DNA of 34,055 bases from Rhizobium chutanense. GTDB taxonomy: Bacteria; Pseudomonadota; Alphaproteobacteria; Rhizobiales; Rhizobiaceae. Both the position numbers and the translations under genes were made by a program. The stretch spans positions 1 to 34,055 of the forward strand of contig NZ_NWSV01000041.1 of assembly GCF_002531935.1 (NCBI RefSeq), read 5' to 3'. Below are positions 24,297-31,599 of this stretch, in pieces. Each line of letters opens with the position of its first letter. Position 1 is the stretch's first letter. Below the pieces are notes generated by a model. The model was not told where the DNA came from and searched no databases. It was given only the letters and a program-made list of their open reading frames with translations.

Positions 24297-24352
24297 AAGA
24301 AAAAGGCCCCCAAACGAACGAGTCGTGGAAGCCCTTCTCACATCCTTAAGCA
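24297..24352 (-). ncRNA. Counter-transcribed antisense RNA (incA/ctRNA) controlling repC
   Basis: The repB-repC gap has, on the minus strand, a promoter (24359-24387) followed about 55 bases later by an intrinsic terminator: a stem of GGCTTCC...TTTGGGGGCC (about 24305-24334) running into TTTTTCTTTT (24304-24295). The size of about 55 nt and the position match the ctRNA of repABC plasmids such as p42d and pTi. It pairs with the repC leader and causes early termination or blocks repC translation, so it sets copy number and incompatibility. Confidence 0.8.
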
Positions 24353-24358
24353 AGACAG

Positions 24359-24387
24359 AGAATCGCATTTTCACGAATCCCAGTCAA
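24359..24387 (-). promoter_or_regulatory. Promoter of the antisense RNA
   Basis: On the minus strand TTGACT (24387-24382) and GATTCT (24364-24359) are separated by 17 bases. The predicted start near 24352 gives an RNA of the expected length with the terminator before the repB stop. Confidence 0.6.
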
Positions 24388-24501
24388 GAGTCCTGAAGCG
24401 CCCTTCGCGTCTCCTCAGACGCATAAATGACGCTTTGGCACCCTCAACCCTCGCATCGTTTCGGTGAGCGGATTTCTTTTGCCTGATCGAAGGTGAAGGA
24501 A

Positions 24502-25851
24502 ATGGAGAGTGAAACTGTGACGACGCCCTTCGGGCGGCGGCCGATGACGCTTGCCCTGCTGCTGAAACAGCGGCGCGGCGAAGCGATTGCGGCCGGAACG
24601 ACGCGCAACAAATGGAAATTGTTCCGATCGGTCTGCGAGGCCCGGGCAGGGCTCGGTGTGACCGACCGGGCGCTTACCGTGCTCGATGCGCTTTTGACCT
24701 TCTATCCCGAGGACGAACTCTCCAGCGAAAAACCGCTGGTCGTCTTTCCCTCGAACGCGCAGCTTTCGCTCAGAGCCCGCGGCATGGCACCCGCGACGCT
24801 GCGCCGGCATCTCGCCGTGCTCGTCGAGGCCGGCCTCATCTCCCGCAAGGACAGCCCGAACGGCAAGCGTTATGTCCGCCGCGGCCGGGAAGGCGGGATC
24901 GACGAGGCCTACGGCTTCAGCCTCGCCCCGCTGTTGGCCCGCGCCTCAGAGATCGAAGCGATCGCGGCGGGGATAGCCGCCGGCCGCCAGATGCTGCGCG
25001 CCATGAAGGAGCGGCTGACGATCTGCCGCCGCGACATCGCCAAGCTCCTCGCCGCCGCCGTCGAGGAGGCGATTCCGGGCGACTGGGAGCGCATGTCCTT
25101 GATGTTCGAGACGGTCCTGCAGCGCCTCCCCAGAGCCGCGACGATCGAAACCCTCACGCCCATCCTCGAAGAACTGGAGACGATCCGTGAAAACATCATC
25201 AACCTGTTGGAACTGCATGAGAAAATGCAGGTAGCGAGCACCAGTGAATCCCAGATTGAGCGCCACATACAGAATTCTCACACCGAATCCCTGTCTGAAT
25301 CTGAACCGGGCTTGGAAACGGGGCAGGGGGCGACGACGGCGGGGCCGGCTGACCGGGATCAGCAACTAGGAACGAAGCCGGACAATGGCGGGCTGAAAGG
25401 GCGAACAAACGCCGGGAAGGGATCGAGCTTTGCCGTCCGGTCGAGGGCAGGCGAACTGAAATCCTTCCCGCTCGCCACCGTTCTCCAGGCCTGCCCCGAT
25501 ATCGCCGACTACGGCCCGGGCGGCAGGATCGGCAGCTGGCGGGATATGACGACGGCAGCCATCGTCGTGCGATCAATGCTCGCCGTCAGCTCGTCCGCCT
25601 ATGAGGCAGCGGCAACCGTGATGGGGCCGGAAAACGCCGCCACCGTCATGGCCTGCATCCTGCAAAGGGGAGGGTGCATCAACTCCGCCGGAGGCTATCT
25701 CCGCGACCTGACGCGACGCGCCGAACGGGGTGAATTTGCGCTCGGCCCGATGCTGATGGCGCTATTGCGTGTGAATTCTCCGGGGAGCGTCGTTGCGAGC
25801 AGGTCAGCGTCAGGTAAGAGCTTGGAAGGCTTGCTCGGCGAACCGGGGTGA
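24502..25851 (+). CDS. repC: RepC, replication initiator of repABC
   Basis: The 449-residue initiator has the typical N-terminus (VTTPFGRRPMTLALLLKQ), a HTH-rich initiator domain (LSLRARGMAPATLRRHLAVL, VEAGLISRKDSPNGKRYVRR), an extended low-complexity linker around residues 250-315 (rich in S, E, G, T) and the conserved C-terminal domain (LKSFPLATVLQACPDIADYG, INSAGGYLRDLTRRAERGEF). RepC starts replication at an origin inside its own gene. ATG 24502 is chosen over GTG 24493 because homologues start near MxxxxVTTPFGRRP and AAGG lies eight bases upstream. Its last 42 bases overlap, in antisense, the end of a PIN-domain gene. Length is at the upper end for the family. Confidence 0.95.
   Translation: MESETVTTPFGRRPMTLALLLKQRRGEAIAAGTTRNKWKLFRSVCEARAGLGVTDRALTVLDALLTFYPEDELSSEKPLVVFPSNAQLSLRARGMAPATLRRHLAVLVEAGLISRKDSPNGKRYVRRGREGGIDEAYGFSLAPLLARASEIEAIAAGIAAGRQMLRAMKERLTICRRDIAKLLAAAVEEAIPGDWERMSLMFETVLQRLPRAATIETLTPILEELETIRENIINLLELHEKMQVASTSESQIERHIQNSHTESLSESEPGLETGQGATTAGPADRDQQLGTKPDNGGLKGRTNAGKGSSFAVRSRAGELKSFPLATVLQACPDIADYGPGGRIGSWRDMTTAAIVVRSMLAVSSSAYEAAATVMGPENAATVMACILQRGGCINSAGGYLRDLTRRAERGEFALGPMLMALLRVNSPGSVVASRSASGKSLEGLLGEPG
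25225..25315. other. Likely origin of replication region inside repC
   Basis: Within repC, around codons 242-271, the base composition drops to clearly more A/T than in the rest of the gene (for example AGATTGAGCGCCACATACAG and the GAATTCTCACACC that follows). repABC origins in the pTi and p42d plasmids were mapped to an AT-rich stretch within repC. The limits given are approximate, and the assignment is by analogy. Confidence 0.4.
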
Positions 25852-26349
25852 GGTGAGTGCAAGTCTCCCGATTAGTTCGCTTGTGGTCAGCGTTGGTCGC
25901 CGATAGGCCGCCGCCTGCATGCTTAGCGCCGTCAGGACCTTCGCCTCACTATTCGTGAGGATTTCGATGAGAAAATCGTCAGGGGTCAAGGCGACGATAC
26001 CGCCGGGAAGATTGCCGAAATCGCGGATGTTCGACGTCACGATCACTGCAGCTTCGGCCGCCACTGCTGCCGCGACGACATGCCGATCTTTCGGGTCATT
26101 TCGCATGGTCGGCTCGATCTCTTCCCAGCCTTCCACATTCGCTTCAGGAAATGCCTCCTCCATGGCCATCCGCAACGCTTCTGCCCTGGATGGTTCCATG
26201 CCGTAGTCGCTGATCAAGTTGCGTGTCATTTCCTCGAGAATGCGAGGCGACCAGTGAGCTCGGAAACAACCTTCCGACGCCACGCGTAGCAACGTATCCC
26301 GCAACAGCATCGGAAACAGCACGTTGGCATCAAGTACGGCGACCAGCAT
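25810..26349 (-). CDS. PIN-domain ribonuclease, VapC-like toxin candidate
   Basis: The 179-residue protein begins MLVAVLDANVLFPMLLRDTL with the first acidic PIN residue D7, continues with the HWSPRILEEMTRNLI segment, NDPKDRHVVAAAVAAEAAVI with the central acidic cluster, and VTSNIRDFG with the last. This is the PIN fold of nucleases that are toxins in VapBC-type pairs. ATG 26349 has AGGTG three to four bases upstream; GTG 26355 is possible. The C-terminal part (after residue 125) carries an extra helical extension. It is divergent from an excisionase-type HTH gene 76 bases away and its end overlaps repC by 42 bases. In this position it may stabilise the plasmid. Confidence 0.8.
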   Translation of the reverse strand: MLVAVLDANVLFPMLLRDTLLRVASEGCFRAHWSPRILEEMTRNLISDYGMEPSRAEALRMAMEEAFPEANVEGWEEIEPTMRNDPKDRHVVAAAVAAEAAVIVTSNIRDFGNLPGGIVALTPDDFLIEILTNSEAKVLTALSMQAAAYRRPTLTTSELIGRLALTSPRFAEQAFQALT

Positions 26350-26425
26350 ATTCACCTATGCGAGTTTTCCAATTGCCCTGGACTAGTTGGTTGCGTTTAT
26401 AGCGTTTGCATGCCATATTACCGAC

Positions 26426-26920
26426 ATGGCCACACCCCATCGCACATCGTCCGAAAAAAATCCCGCCAAAAGCTTGAATGCCGTTCCAGCACCCGAGAGA
26501 TCGGCCGCCGCCCGCATAGCATCGCTTTTGCGGGCGACTTCGAAAAAGCAGCGGGGGAGTGTCCAAGTCATCGACGCTGACGGCGAGCGTTTGGACGTAC
26601 CGCAGGTATTGGCCGAGATCATCTTTCAGGCGGCTGAGTTTCTCGCGGAAGGGCGCCCGGTGACGGTGCTTCCTGATGAAGAAATGCTGTCGACGCAGGC
26701 TGCGGCGGATATCCTCAATGTCTCCCGGCAGTATCTGGTCCGATTGGTCGACGCGGGAGAGCTCCCGGCGGAAATGGTCGGCAGTCACCGCCGCCTGAGA
26801 GCAACTGATGTCGCGGCATTCAAGGCGGATCGGGACGCCAAGCGCAACTCGGCGTTGGATCGGCTGACCTCGCTGAGTGAGGATGTCGACGGCTATGCGC
26901 TCGGAAACAAGCCTCGCTAA
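26426..26920 (+). CDS. Excisionase-type HTH protein, antitoxin candidate
   Basis: The 164-residue protein has a MerR/Xis-like HTH at about residues 88-137: MLSTQAAADILNVSRQYLVR, LVDAGELPAEMVGSHRRLRA and TDVAAFKADRD. The N-terminal half (residues 45-85: VQVIDADGERLDVPQVLAEI) looks like a small alpha/beta module. Proteins with this layout are found beside PIN nucleases as antitoxins. The start at ATG 26426 gives a sensible N-terminus though the binding site is weak. Unusually the gene is divergent from the PIN gene rather than upstream of it in the same operon. The short shared region (26350-26425) with two GCGTTT repeats may be its own operator. Pairing is inferred from neighbourhood. Confidence 0.7.
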   Translation: MATPHRTSSEKNPAKSLNAVPAPERSAAARIASLLRATSKKQRGSVQVIDADGERLDVPQVLAEIIFQAAEFLAEGRPVTVLPDEEMLSTQAAADILNVSRQYLVRLVDAGELPAEMVGSHRRLRATDVAAFKADRDAKRNSALDRLTSLSEDVDGYALGNKPR

Positions 26921-26939
26921 CAGGCCTTGAACCTCACGC

Positions 26940-28745
26940 TCACGCAGCGTCGCGATAGCTCCGCACACCAGTCTCCGCCCCGCCCAGTTCGAACTGGGTG
27001 ACCAGTTCGCGCAGGCGCTCGGCTTCGCTCGCCAGCGTCACGCTGGCCGCGGTGGTTTCTTCCACCATGGCGGCGTTCTGCTGGGTTACCTGGTCGAGCT
27101 GGCCCATGGCCGAATTGACTTCGGAGAGACTGGTCGCCTGGTCGCGCGCCGAGGCCGCGAGCGCTTCCATGCGCTGGTTGATATCGACGATGAAACGGCC
27201 GATGTCGCCAAGCGCCGCGCCGGTGTGGTTGACCAGTTCGACGCCGCTCGCGACCTTGGCGGAGGATTGCCCGATCAGTTCCTTGATCTCCCGGGCGGCC
27301 TGGGCCGAACGCTGGGCAAGCTCGCGCACTTCCTGGGCGACGACGGCAAAGCCCTTGCCGGCCTCGCCGGCGCGCGCCGCTTCGACACCGGCGTTGAGCG
27401 CCAGCAGATTGGTCTGGAAGGCGATCTGGTCGATGACGCCGATGATATTGTTGATTTGCTTCGAGGATTCCTCGATCTGACTCATGGCGTCGACCGTCTG
27501 GGCCACCACCTTGCCGGAGGCCGTGGCGCTGCGATTGGCGTTATCGGCAACGTTGCGGGCCTCTTCGGCGATCTTGTAGGCTTCGGTGACCTTGGCGGTG
27601 ACGGCGTCGAGCGCTGCGGCGGTCTCCTCGAGCGTCGCAGCCTGCCGTTCGGTGCGGCCGGAAAGCTCGTTGGAGCCGTTGTTGATCTCGCGGGTACCCG
27701 TATTGATGATCGACACGCTGTGGGAAACCGAAAGCAGCGTGCCGCCGAGCTGCTCCACCGAGGCGTTGAAATCATGCCGCAGCGGCTCGAATTCCGGCGC
27801 GAACCGATCCGAGAGCTTGAAGGCGAGATCGCCTTCGGCAAGCCGTTTCAGGCCGGTGGCGAGGCCCGACGTGGCGACCTTCAGCCGCTCGGCCGCGCTC
27901 CGTTCTGCCTGCTCCTGGTCGGCCAGCCGGTTTGCTTCGGCCAGTCGCCGGTTTTCCTCGGCCTGGCTTTCCAGCCGGATGCGGGCGATGGCGTTCTGGC
28001 GGAAGACTTCGACGGAGCCCGCCATCAGGCCGATCTCGTCGCCGCGCCCGGCATAGGGGATCGCCTTGTCAGTCTCGCCGGCCGCCAATTCCTGCATGGA
28101 GTGGGTGATGCGCTGGATCGGGCGCGACACATGCCGAGCGATGGCGATGAGGATGCCGAGGCCGATGATGGCGGCAAGGCCCGCGAGCGCCAGCTCGGTT
28201 TCGATCTTCGTTTCCAGGGCATTGCCGGCTTCAGTGACGCTCTCGGTCGCGATCCTGTCGACGATGGCATTGACGGCTGTGATGCCGGTCAGGATCGCCT
28301 GCTGTGAGCGCGCGAGCTTTTCGGCCGTCGGCACTTCGTCGGCCGGCTGCAGGCCGAGGCTGATCTTGACGTCCTTTTCCCAGGCGCCATGCGCCTCGCG
28401 CAACGACCGCACGCCCTCGGTCAGCGACGTCGCGAGATCGATACCGCCAAGCTCGTCGAGCGATTGCGAAAGCGCGCCGTCGCTCTTGTCGAATTCAGCC
28501 TTGACCTCGGCCGCCGACACGAAATTCGTCATCGACAGCACCCGGTCGACGACCGACGTCGCCTGCCGGAACTGCTGCTCTATATGGGCTGACGCCAGCT
28601 TGGCGTTCACCGCCTGCTCTACCACGGCGGCGACCCGGGCCTGGCCGGTGACGGCCTGGTAGCCGATCAGGAAGGCGCTGCCGAAGCCGACGACAACAGT
28701 CGCCACCATGGGAACGAGGATCTGCATGCGGATGGAGAGCTTCAT
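26940..28745 (-). CDS. Methyl-accepting chemotaxis protein
   Basis: The 601-residue transducer has a first transmembrane helix at residues 8-30, a helical periplasmic sensor domain of about 155 residues (four-helix-bundle type), a second transmembrane helix (LALAGLAAIIGLGILIAIAR), a HAMP domain and a long cytoplasmic signalling hairpin with the hallmark FQTNLLALNAGVEAARAGEA followed by GKGFAVVAQEVRELAQRSAQ. No CheR-binding pentapeptide is seen at the C-terminus. Start ATG 28745 has GAGGTG six bases upstream. Its gene follows the peroxidase gene by only ten bases on the same strand, so the two are probably co-transcribed and may share a signal related to peroxide or redox state; that is inference. 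Confidence 0.92.
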   Translation of the reverse strand: MKLSIRMQILVPMVATVVVGFGSAFLIGYQAVTGQARVAAVVEQAVNAKLASAHIEQQFRQATSVVDRVLSMTNFVSAAEVKAEFDKSDGALSQSLDELGGIDLATSLTEGVRSLREAHGAWEKDVKISLGLQPADEVPTAEKLARSQQAILTGITAVNAIVDRIATESVTEAGNALETKIETELALAGLAAIIGLGILIAIARHVSRPIQRITHSMQELAAGETDKAIPYAGRGDEIGLMAGSVEVFRQNAIARIRLESQAEENRRLAEANRLADQEQAERSAAERLKVATSGLATGLKRLAEGDLAFKLSDRFAPEFEPLRHDFNASVEQLGGTLLSVSHSVSIINTGTREINNGSNELSGRTERQAATLEETAAALDAVTAKVTEAYKIAEEARNVADNANRSATASGKVVAQTVDAMSQIEESSKQINNIIGVIDQIAFQTNLLALNAGVEAARAGEAGKGFAVVAQEVRELAQRSAQAAREIKELIGQSSAKVASGVELVNHTGAALGDIGRFIVDINQRMEALAASARDQATSLSEVNSAMGQLDQVTQQNAAMVEETTAASVTLASEAERLRELVTQFELGGAETGVRSYRDAA

Positions 28746-28755
28746 GGCACGCACC

Positions 28756-29742
28756 TCAGTTCGGCAGCGTCGGCAGGGGGATGTCCTGCTTTTCGGCGGT
28801 CAGGGTTCCGAGAAAAGCGATCAGGTCCTTGCTTTCCTGGTCGGTCAGCAGGAAGGCCGTCATCGCGGGATCGAGCGAGGGACGGCTGACGCCGCCGCTT
28901 TCGTAATGGGCGATCACCTCGTCCATGCTCTTCAGGCTGCCGTCATGCATATAGGGGCCGCGATAGAGCGTGTTGCGCAGGCCCGGCGTCTTGAAGGCAT
29001 GCTGATTGTTCGGGCTGCTCGGATCGATCTTGAAGCGGCCGATATCCTCGTCCGGCAGGCCGATATCGTGGAACTTGTTATCGGTGAAGTTCCAGCCCGT
29101 ATGGCAGGCGGAACAGCCGGCGCTGCCGGTGAAGAGTTCGAAGCCGCGCTTGGCGCTGTCGGAGACCGCCTTCTCGTCGCCATCGACCCAGCGGTCGAAG
29201 GGCGACCAGTTGGAAACCACCGTCCGCTCATAGGTGGCGATCGCGGTCAGCAGTGTCTCCTTGGAGATGCCTTTATCCGGGAAGACCTCGCCGAACCACT
29301 TCTTGTAATCGGGGATGTCCTGCATTTCGGTGACGGCGGTATCGAGCTTGCCGTTCATTTCGGCAGAAGCCGTGATCGGGCCGGCGGCCTGCTCCTCCAG
29401 GTTCGGCGCGCGGCCGTCCCAGAAGAAAGGCGTGACCCAGGCAACATTCAGGACCGTGGGCGCCTGACGCCCGAGCGCGGTATTGGCCGCGCCGATCGGC
29501 GTCGTCACCGGCGTCTCGAAGCCGAAGGATGGATTATGACAGCTGGCGCAGGTCATGTTCTTGTTGCCGGAAAGCCTGGGGTCGAAGAACAGCATCTTGC
29601 CGAGCGTCGCCAGCTGAGGGGAATAGGCCGTCACCCCCTCGAAAGGCACGGTCAGCGGGCGCTTATAGGCGGAAAGATCGGCGGCAGCACCTGGCTGGAC
29701 TGCAGCCAATGCGAATAGGGAAGCAGCAATCAGGAAGCGCAT
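28756..29742 (-). CDS. Di-haem cytochrome c peroxidase (MauG/CcpA family)
   Basis: The 328-residue periplasmic protein has a signal peptide (MRFLIAASLFALAAVQPGAA) and two c-type haem sites, CASCH at residues 65-69 and CSACH at 210-214. Other family features are LGKMLFFDPRLSGNKNMTCA, the TPFFWDGRAPNLEEQA segment, and the later FKTPGLRNTLYRGPYMHDGS that carries methionine/histidine haem ligands. It reduces hydrogen peroxide with electrons from small cytochromes or copper proteins in the periplasm. A GGAGGAA binding site lies shortly before ATG 29742. It is followed closely by a chemotaxis receptor gene. The 205 bases upstream are AT-rich and probably hold its promoter. Confidence 0.92.
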   Translation of the reverse strand: MRFLIAASLFALAAVQPGAAADLSAYKRPLTVPFEGVTAYSPQLATLGKMLFFDPRLSGNKNMTCASCHNPSFGFETPVTTPIGAANTALGRQAPTVLNVAWVTPFFWDGRAPNLEEQAAGPITASAEMNGKLDTAVTEMQDIPDYKKWFGEVFPDKGISKETLLTAIATYERTVVSNWSPFDRWVDGDEKAVSDSAKRGFELFTGSAGCSACHTGWNFTDNKFHDIGLPDEDIGRFKIDPSSPNNQHAFKTPGLRNTLYRGPYMHDGSLKSMDEVIAHYESGGVSRPSLDPAMTAFLLTDQESKDLIAFLGTLTAEKQDIPLPTLPN

Positions 29743-29835
29743 CGTTCTAGCAAGTCCGGAGGAAGTTTCTGGCTGATGCTAAATTTAGCGCAATTGCATT
29801 AATGCTATGTAAAGCAAAATATACTTGAGGACAGC

Positions 29836-29931
29836 GTGAAAGTTTTGCTGGTTGCGGTTGCAGCGCAGATATTTATCGCTGCGAAATACAATAGCAGGTT
29901 ACTATTCCTATCGACGTTGCGGATGATGTAA
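29836..29931 (+). CDS. Possible 31-residue hydrophobic peptide
   Basis: GTG at 29836, with TGAGGA about four bases upstream, opens a frame of 31 codons: MKVLLVAVAAQIFIAAKYNS and 11 further residues, ending in TAA. The hydrophobic start resembles a signal or membrane peptide. It lies in the AT-rich gap upstream of the peroxidase gene, on the opposite strand. Chance occurrence is quite possible. Confidence 0.2.
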   Translation: MKVLLVAVAAQIFIAAKYNSRLLFLSTLRMM

Positions 29932-29947
29932 GGGCGACGCGCTTATC

Positions 29948-30430
29948 TCATCCCACTCTGGCCGACGAACTCTTTCTATTGAGAAGGGCGGCGCGAATCT
30001 GTTCATTCTTGCTCAGAAGGGGAGGGGGAGGCAGGGCTGGCTGCTCGGGCGCCTCGGTCTTGCCGGCACTCTGCTTGAGGCTGAGGAAGCGTTTTTGCGC
30101 GACCAGCCGATCTTCTGACGACAGCGGTTCCACCGGTTCGCCGTCAAGGCCGTGACGCATGGAATCGGGCTGGGCGCTGGCGAAATAATAGCGCCGGCAA
30201 TGAACATAGGCAGCCGTGGCGCGGCGCAGTGTCGTCACGCCGGCGCCGGGCTTCAGCAACGGACGCAGCTCGTTGAAGAGGCCGACGGCAAAGGGGAGGA
30301 CAGGATCTCCCGGCTTGGTGGGCAGCACGCCGATCGGCCGGATCAACAGCGTGTTGATCGCGTTTGCCTTCTCCACGTCGAGCTCGGCTGCCGCGATCGG
30401 GCCGCGGCTGATCTTCCAGGGTTTGTCCAT
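29948..30430 (-). CDS. ProQ/FinO-family RNA-binding protein
   Basis: The 160-residue protein contains the ProQ/FinO core at about residues 40-115: FAVGLFNELRPLLKPGAGVT, LRRATAAYVHCRRYYFASAQ and RHGLDGEPVEPLSSEDRLVA. The 'alR.al..y...rrYl....... R..LdGepv' pattern is the signature of these RNA chaperones, which bind the 3' hairpin of small RNAs and mRNAs. The tail (120-160) is basic and proline-rich. Start ATG 30430 follows GGAGA by about five bases; a longer frame to 30568 is rejected. It is divergent from panC. On a repABC plasmid it might act on plasmid antisense RNAs, but that is conjecture. Confidence 0.82.
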   Translation of the reverse strand: MDKPWKISRGPIAAAELDVEKANAINTLLIRPIGVLPTKPGDPVLPFAVGLFNELRPLLKPGAGVTTLRRATAAYVHCRRYYFASAQPDSMRHGLDGEPVEPLSSEDRLVAQKRFLSLKQSAGKTEAPEQPALPPPPLLSKNEQIRAALLNRKSSSARVG

Positions 30431-30595
30431 GCATTCTCCATAGCGACCGACTGTGATCGTATCTTGACGGACAGGGCCAATAGCGGCGCAGTTCGCACAT
30501 TGCCGGCCCCGCCGCAAGCCGCCATTTCCGCGCAGATATAAGCAGGCCTTGACGGCCTTGCCATCCATCTAATCGTTTTTATCGCCGAATATGCA

Positions 30596-30624
30596 TTGAC
30601 CTCCAGCATCGATTACACTTCATA
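30596..30624 (+). promoter_or_regulatory. Promoter candidate for panCB
   Basis: TTGACC (30596-30601), 17 bases, then TTCATA (30619-30624), about 40 bases before the panC ATG. The gap to the divergent ProQ/FinO gene also contains the small inverted repeat AGGCC/GGCCT near 30545-30558. Confidence 0.4.
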
Positions 30625-30663
30625 TCCGCGCCCAAGGTGAGTAACCGGCCGCGGGGAGGATAT

Positions 30664-31599
30664 ATGCGGGTTTTCTCGAGCATTGACGAGCTGCGCCACA
30701 CGCTCGATGCGCTGAAGCGCCAGGGGCGCACCGTCGGCCTGGTGCCAACGATGGGCTACCTCCATGCCGGTCATATGGAGCTCGTAACGCGCGCCCGGGC
30801 CGAGAACGACCTCGTCGTCGTGTCGATTTTCGTCAATCCGCTGCAGTTCGGCCCGGCGGAAGACCTCAGCCAATATCCGCGGGATCTCGAACGCGATTCA
30901 GCCATGCTCAAGCAGGCCGGCGTCAATTTCCTGTTCGCCCCCGGCGTCGAGGACATGTATCCGCGTCCGATGCTTGCCGTCGTCGATGTTCCCGATCTCG
31001 GCCGTGAGCTCGAAGGCGCGGTCAGGCCCGGGCATTTTGCCGGCGTGGCCACCGTCGTCTCCAAGCTGTTCAACATCGTGCAGCCGCAAATCGCCTATTT
31101 CGGCCAGAAGGACTACCAGCAGGTGGTCATCATCAAGCGCATGGTGGAGGATCTCGCCATACCAGTGCGGGTGATATCGGTGCCGACCGTCCGGGACGCC
31201 GATGGCCTGGCCTTGTCGTCGCGCAATGTCTATCTCAGTCCTGAGGAGCGGCGTGCCGCGGCGATCGTCCCGCAGACCCTCGACGAGGCCGAGCGCCTGG
31301 TTGCCGACGGTCTGACGGACGCCAAGGAATTGGAAGCGACGCTCACGGCCTTTCTCGGTCGCGAGCCGCTGGCAAAGCCCGAGGTCGTCGCCGTCAGGGA
31401 CGCTTCGACACTTGGGCCGGTCGGCTCGATCGAAGAGCCTGTCGTCGTGGCGCTTTTCGTTCGCTTCGGCTCGACGCGGCTCCTCGACAACCGGGTGATC
31501 GACGGCAACCGGGCCGCCGGGAACAACCGGATTGCCGGGGTTATCGGCGGGAGAAGTCAGCCCGGAAAAGGCCAGCCTGGAAAGGGAGTGACGAAATGA
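30664..31599 (+). CDS. panC: Pantothenate synthetase (pantoate--beta-alanine ligase)
   Basis: The enzyme joins pantoate and beta-alanine with ATP in the last step of pantothenate synthesis. Family motifs are VPTMGYLHAGHMELVTRA (HxGH-type nucleotide site), VSIFVNPLQFGPAEDL, GHFAGVATVVSKLFNIVQP, YFGQKDYQQ and GLALSSRNVYLSPEE (KMSK-like SSRN). The ATG at 30664 follows GGAGGA by about four bases. At 311 residues it is longer than usual: the final 30 residues are a Gly/Asn/Lys-rich tail with a repeated QPGKG. panB overlaps its end by four bases. Plasmid-borne panCB is known in Rhizobium (p42f of R. etli), so pantothenate prototrophy may depend on this replicon. Confidence 0.95.
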   Translation: MRVFSSIDELRHTLDALKRQGRTVGLVPTMGYLHAGHMELVTRARAENDLVVVSIFVNPLQFGPAEDLSQYPRDLERDSAMLKQAGVNFLFAPGVEDMYPRPMLAVVDVPDLGRELEGAVRPGHFAGVATVVSKLFNIVQPQIAYFGQKDYQQVVIIKRMVEDLAIPVRVISVPTVRDADGLALSSRNVYLSPEERRAAAIVPQTLDEAERLVADGLTDAKELEATLTAFLGREPLAKPEVVAVRDASTLGPVGSIEEPVVVALFVRFGSTRLLDNRVIDGNRAAGNNRIAGVIGGRSQPGKGQPGKGVTK

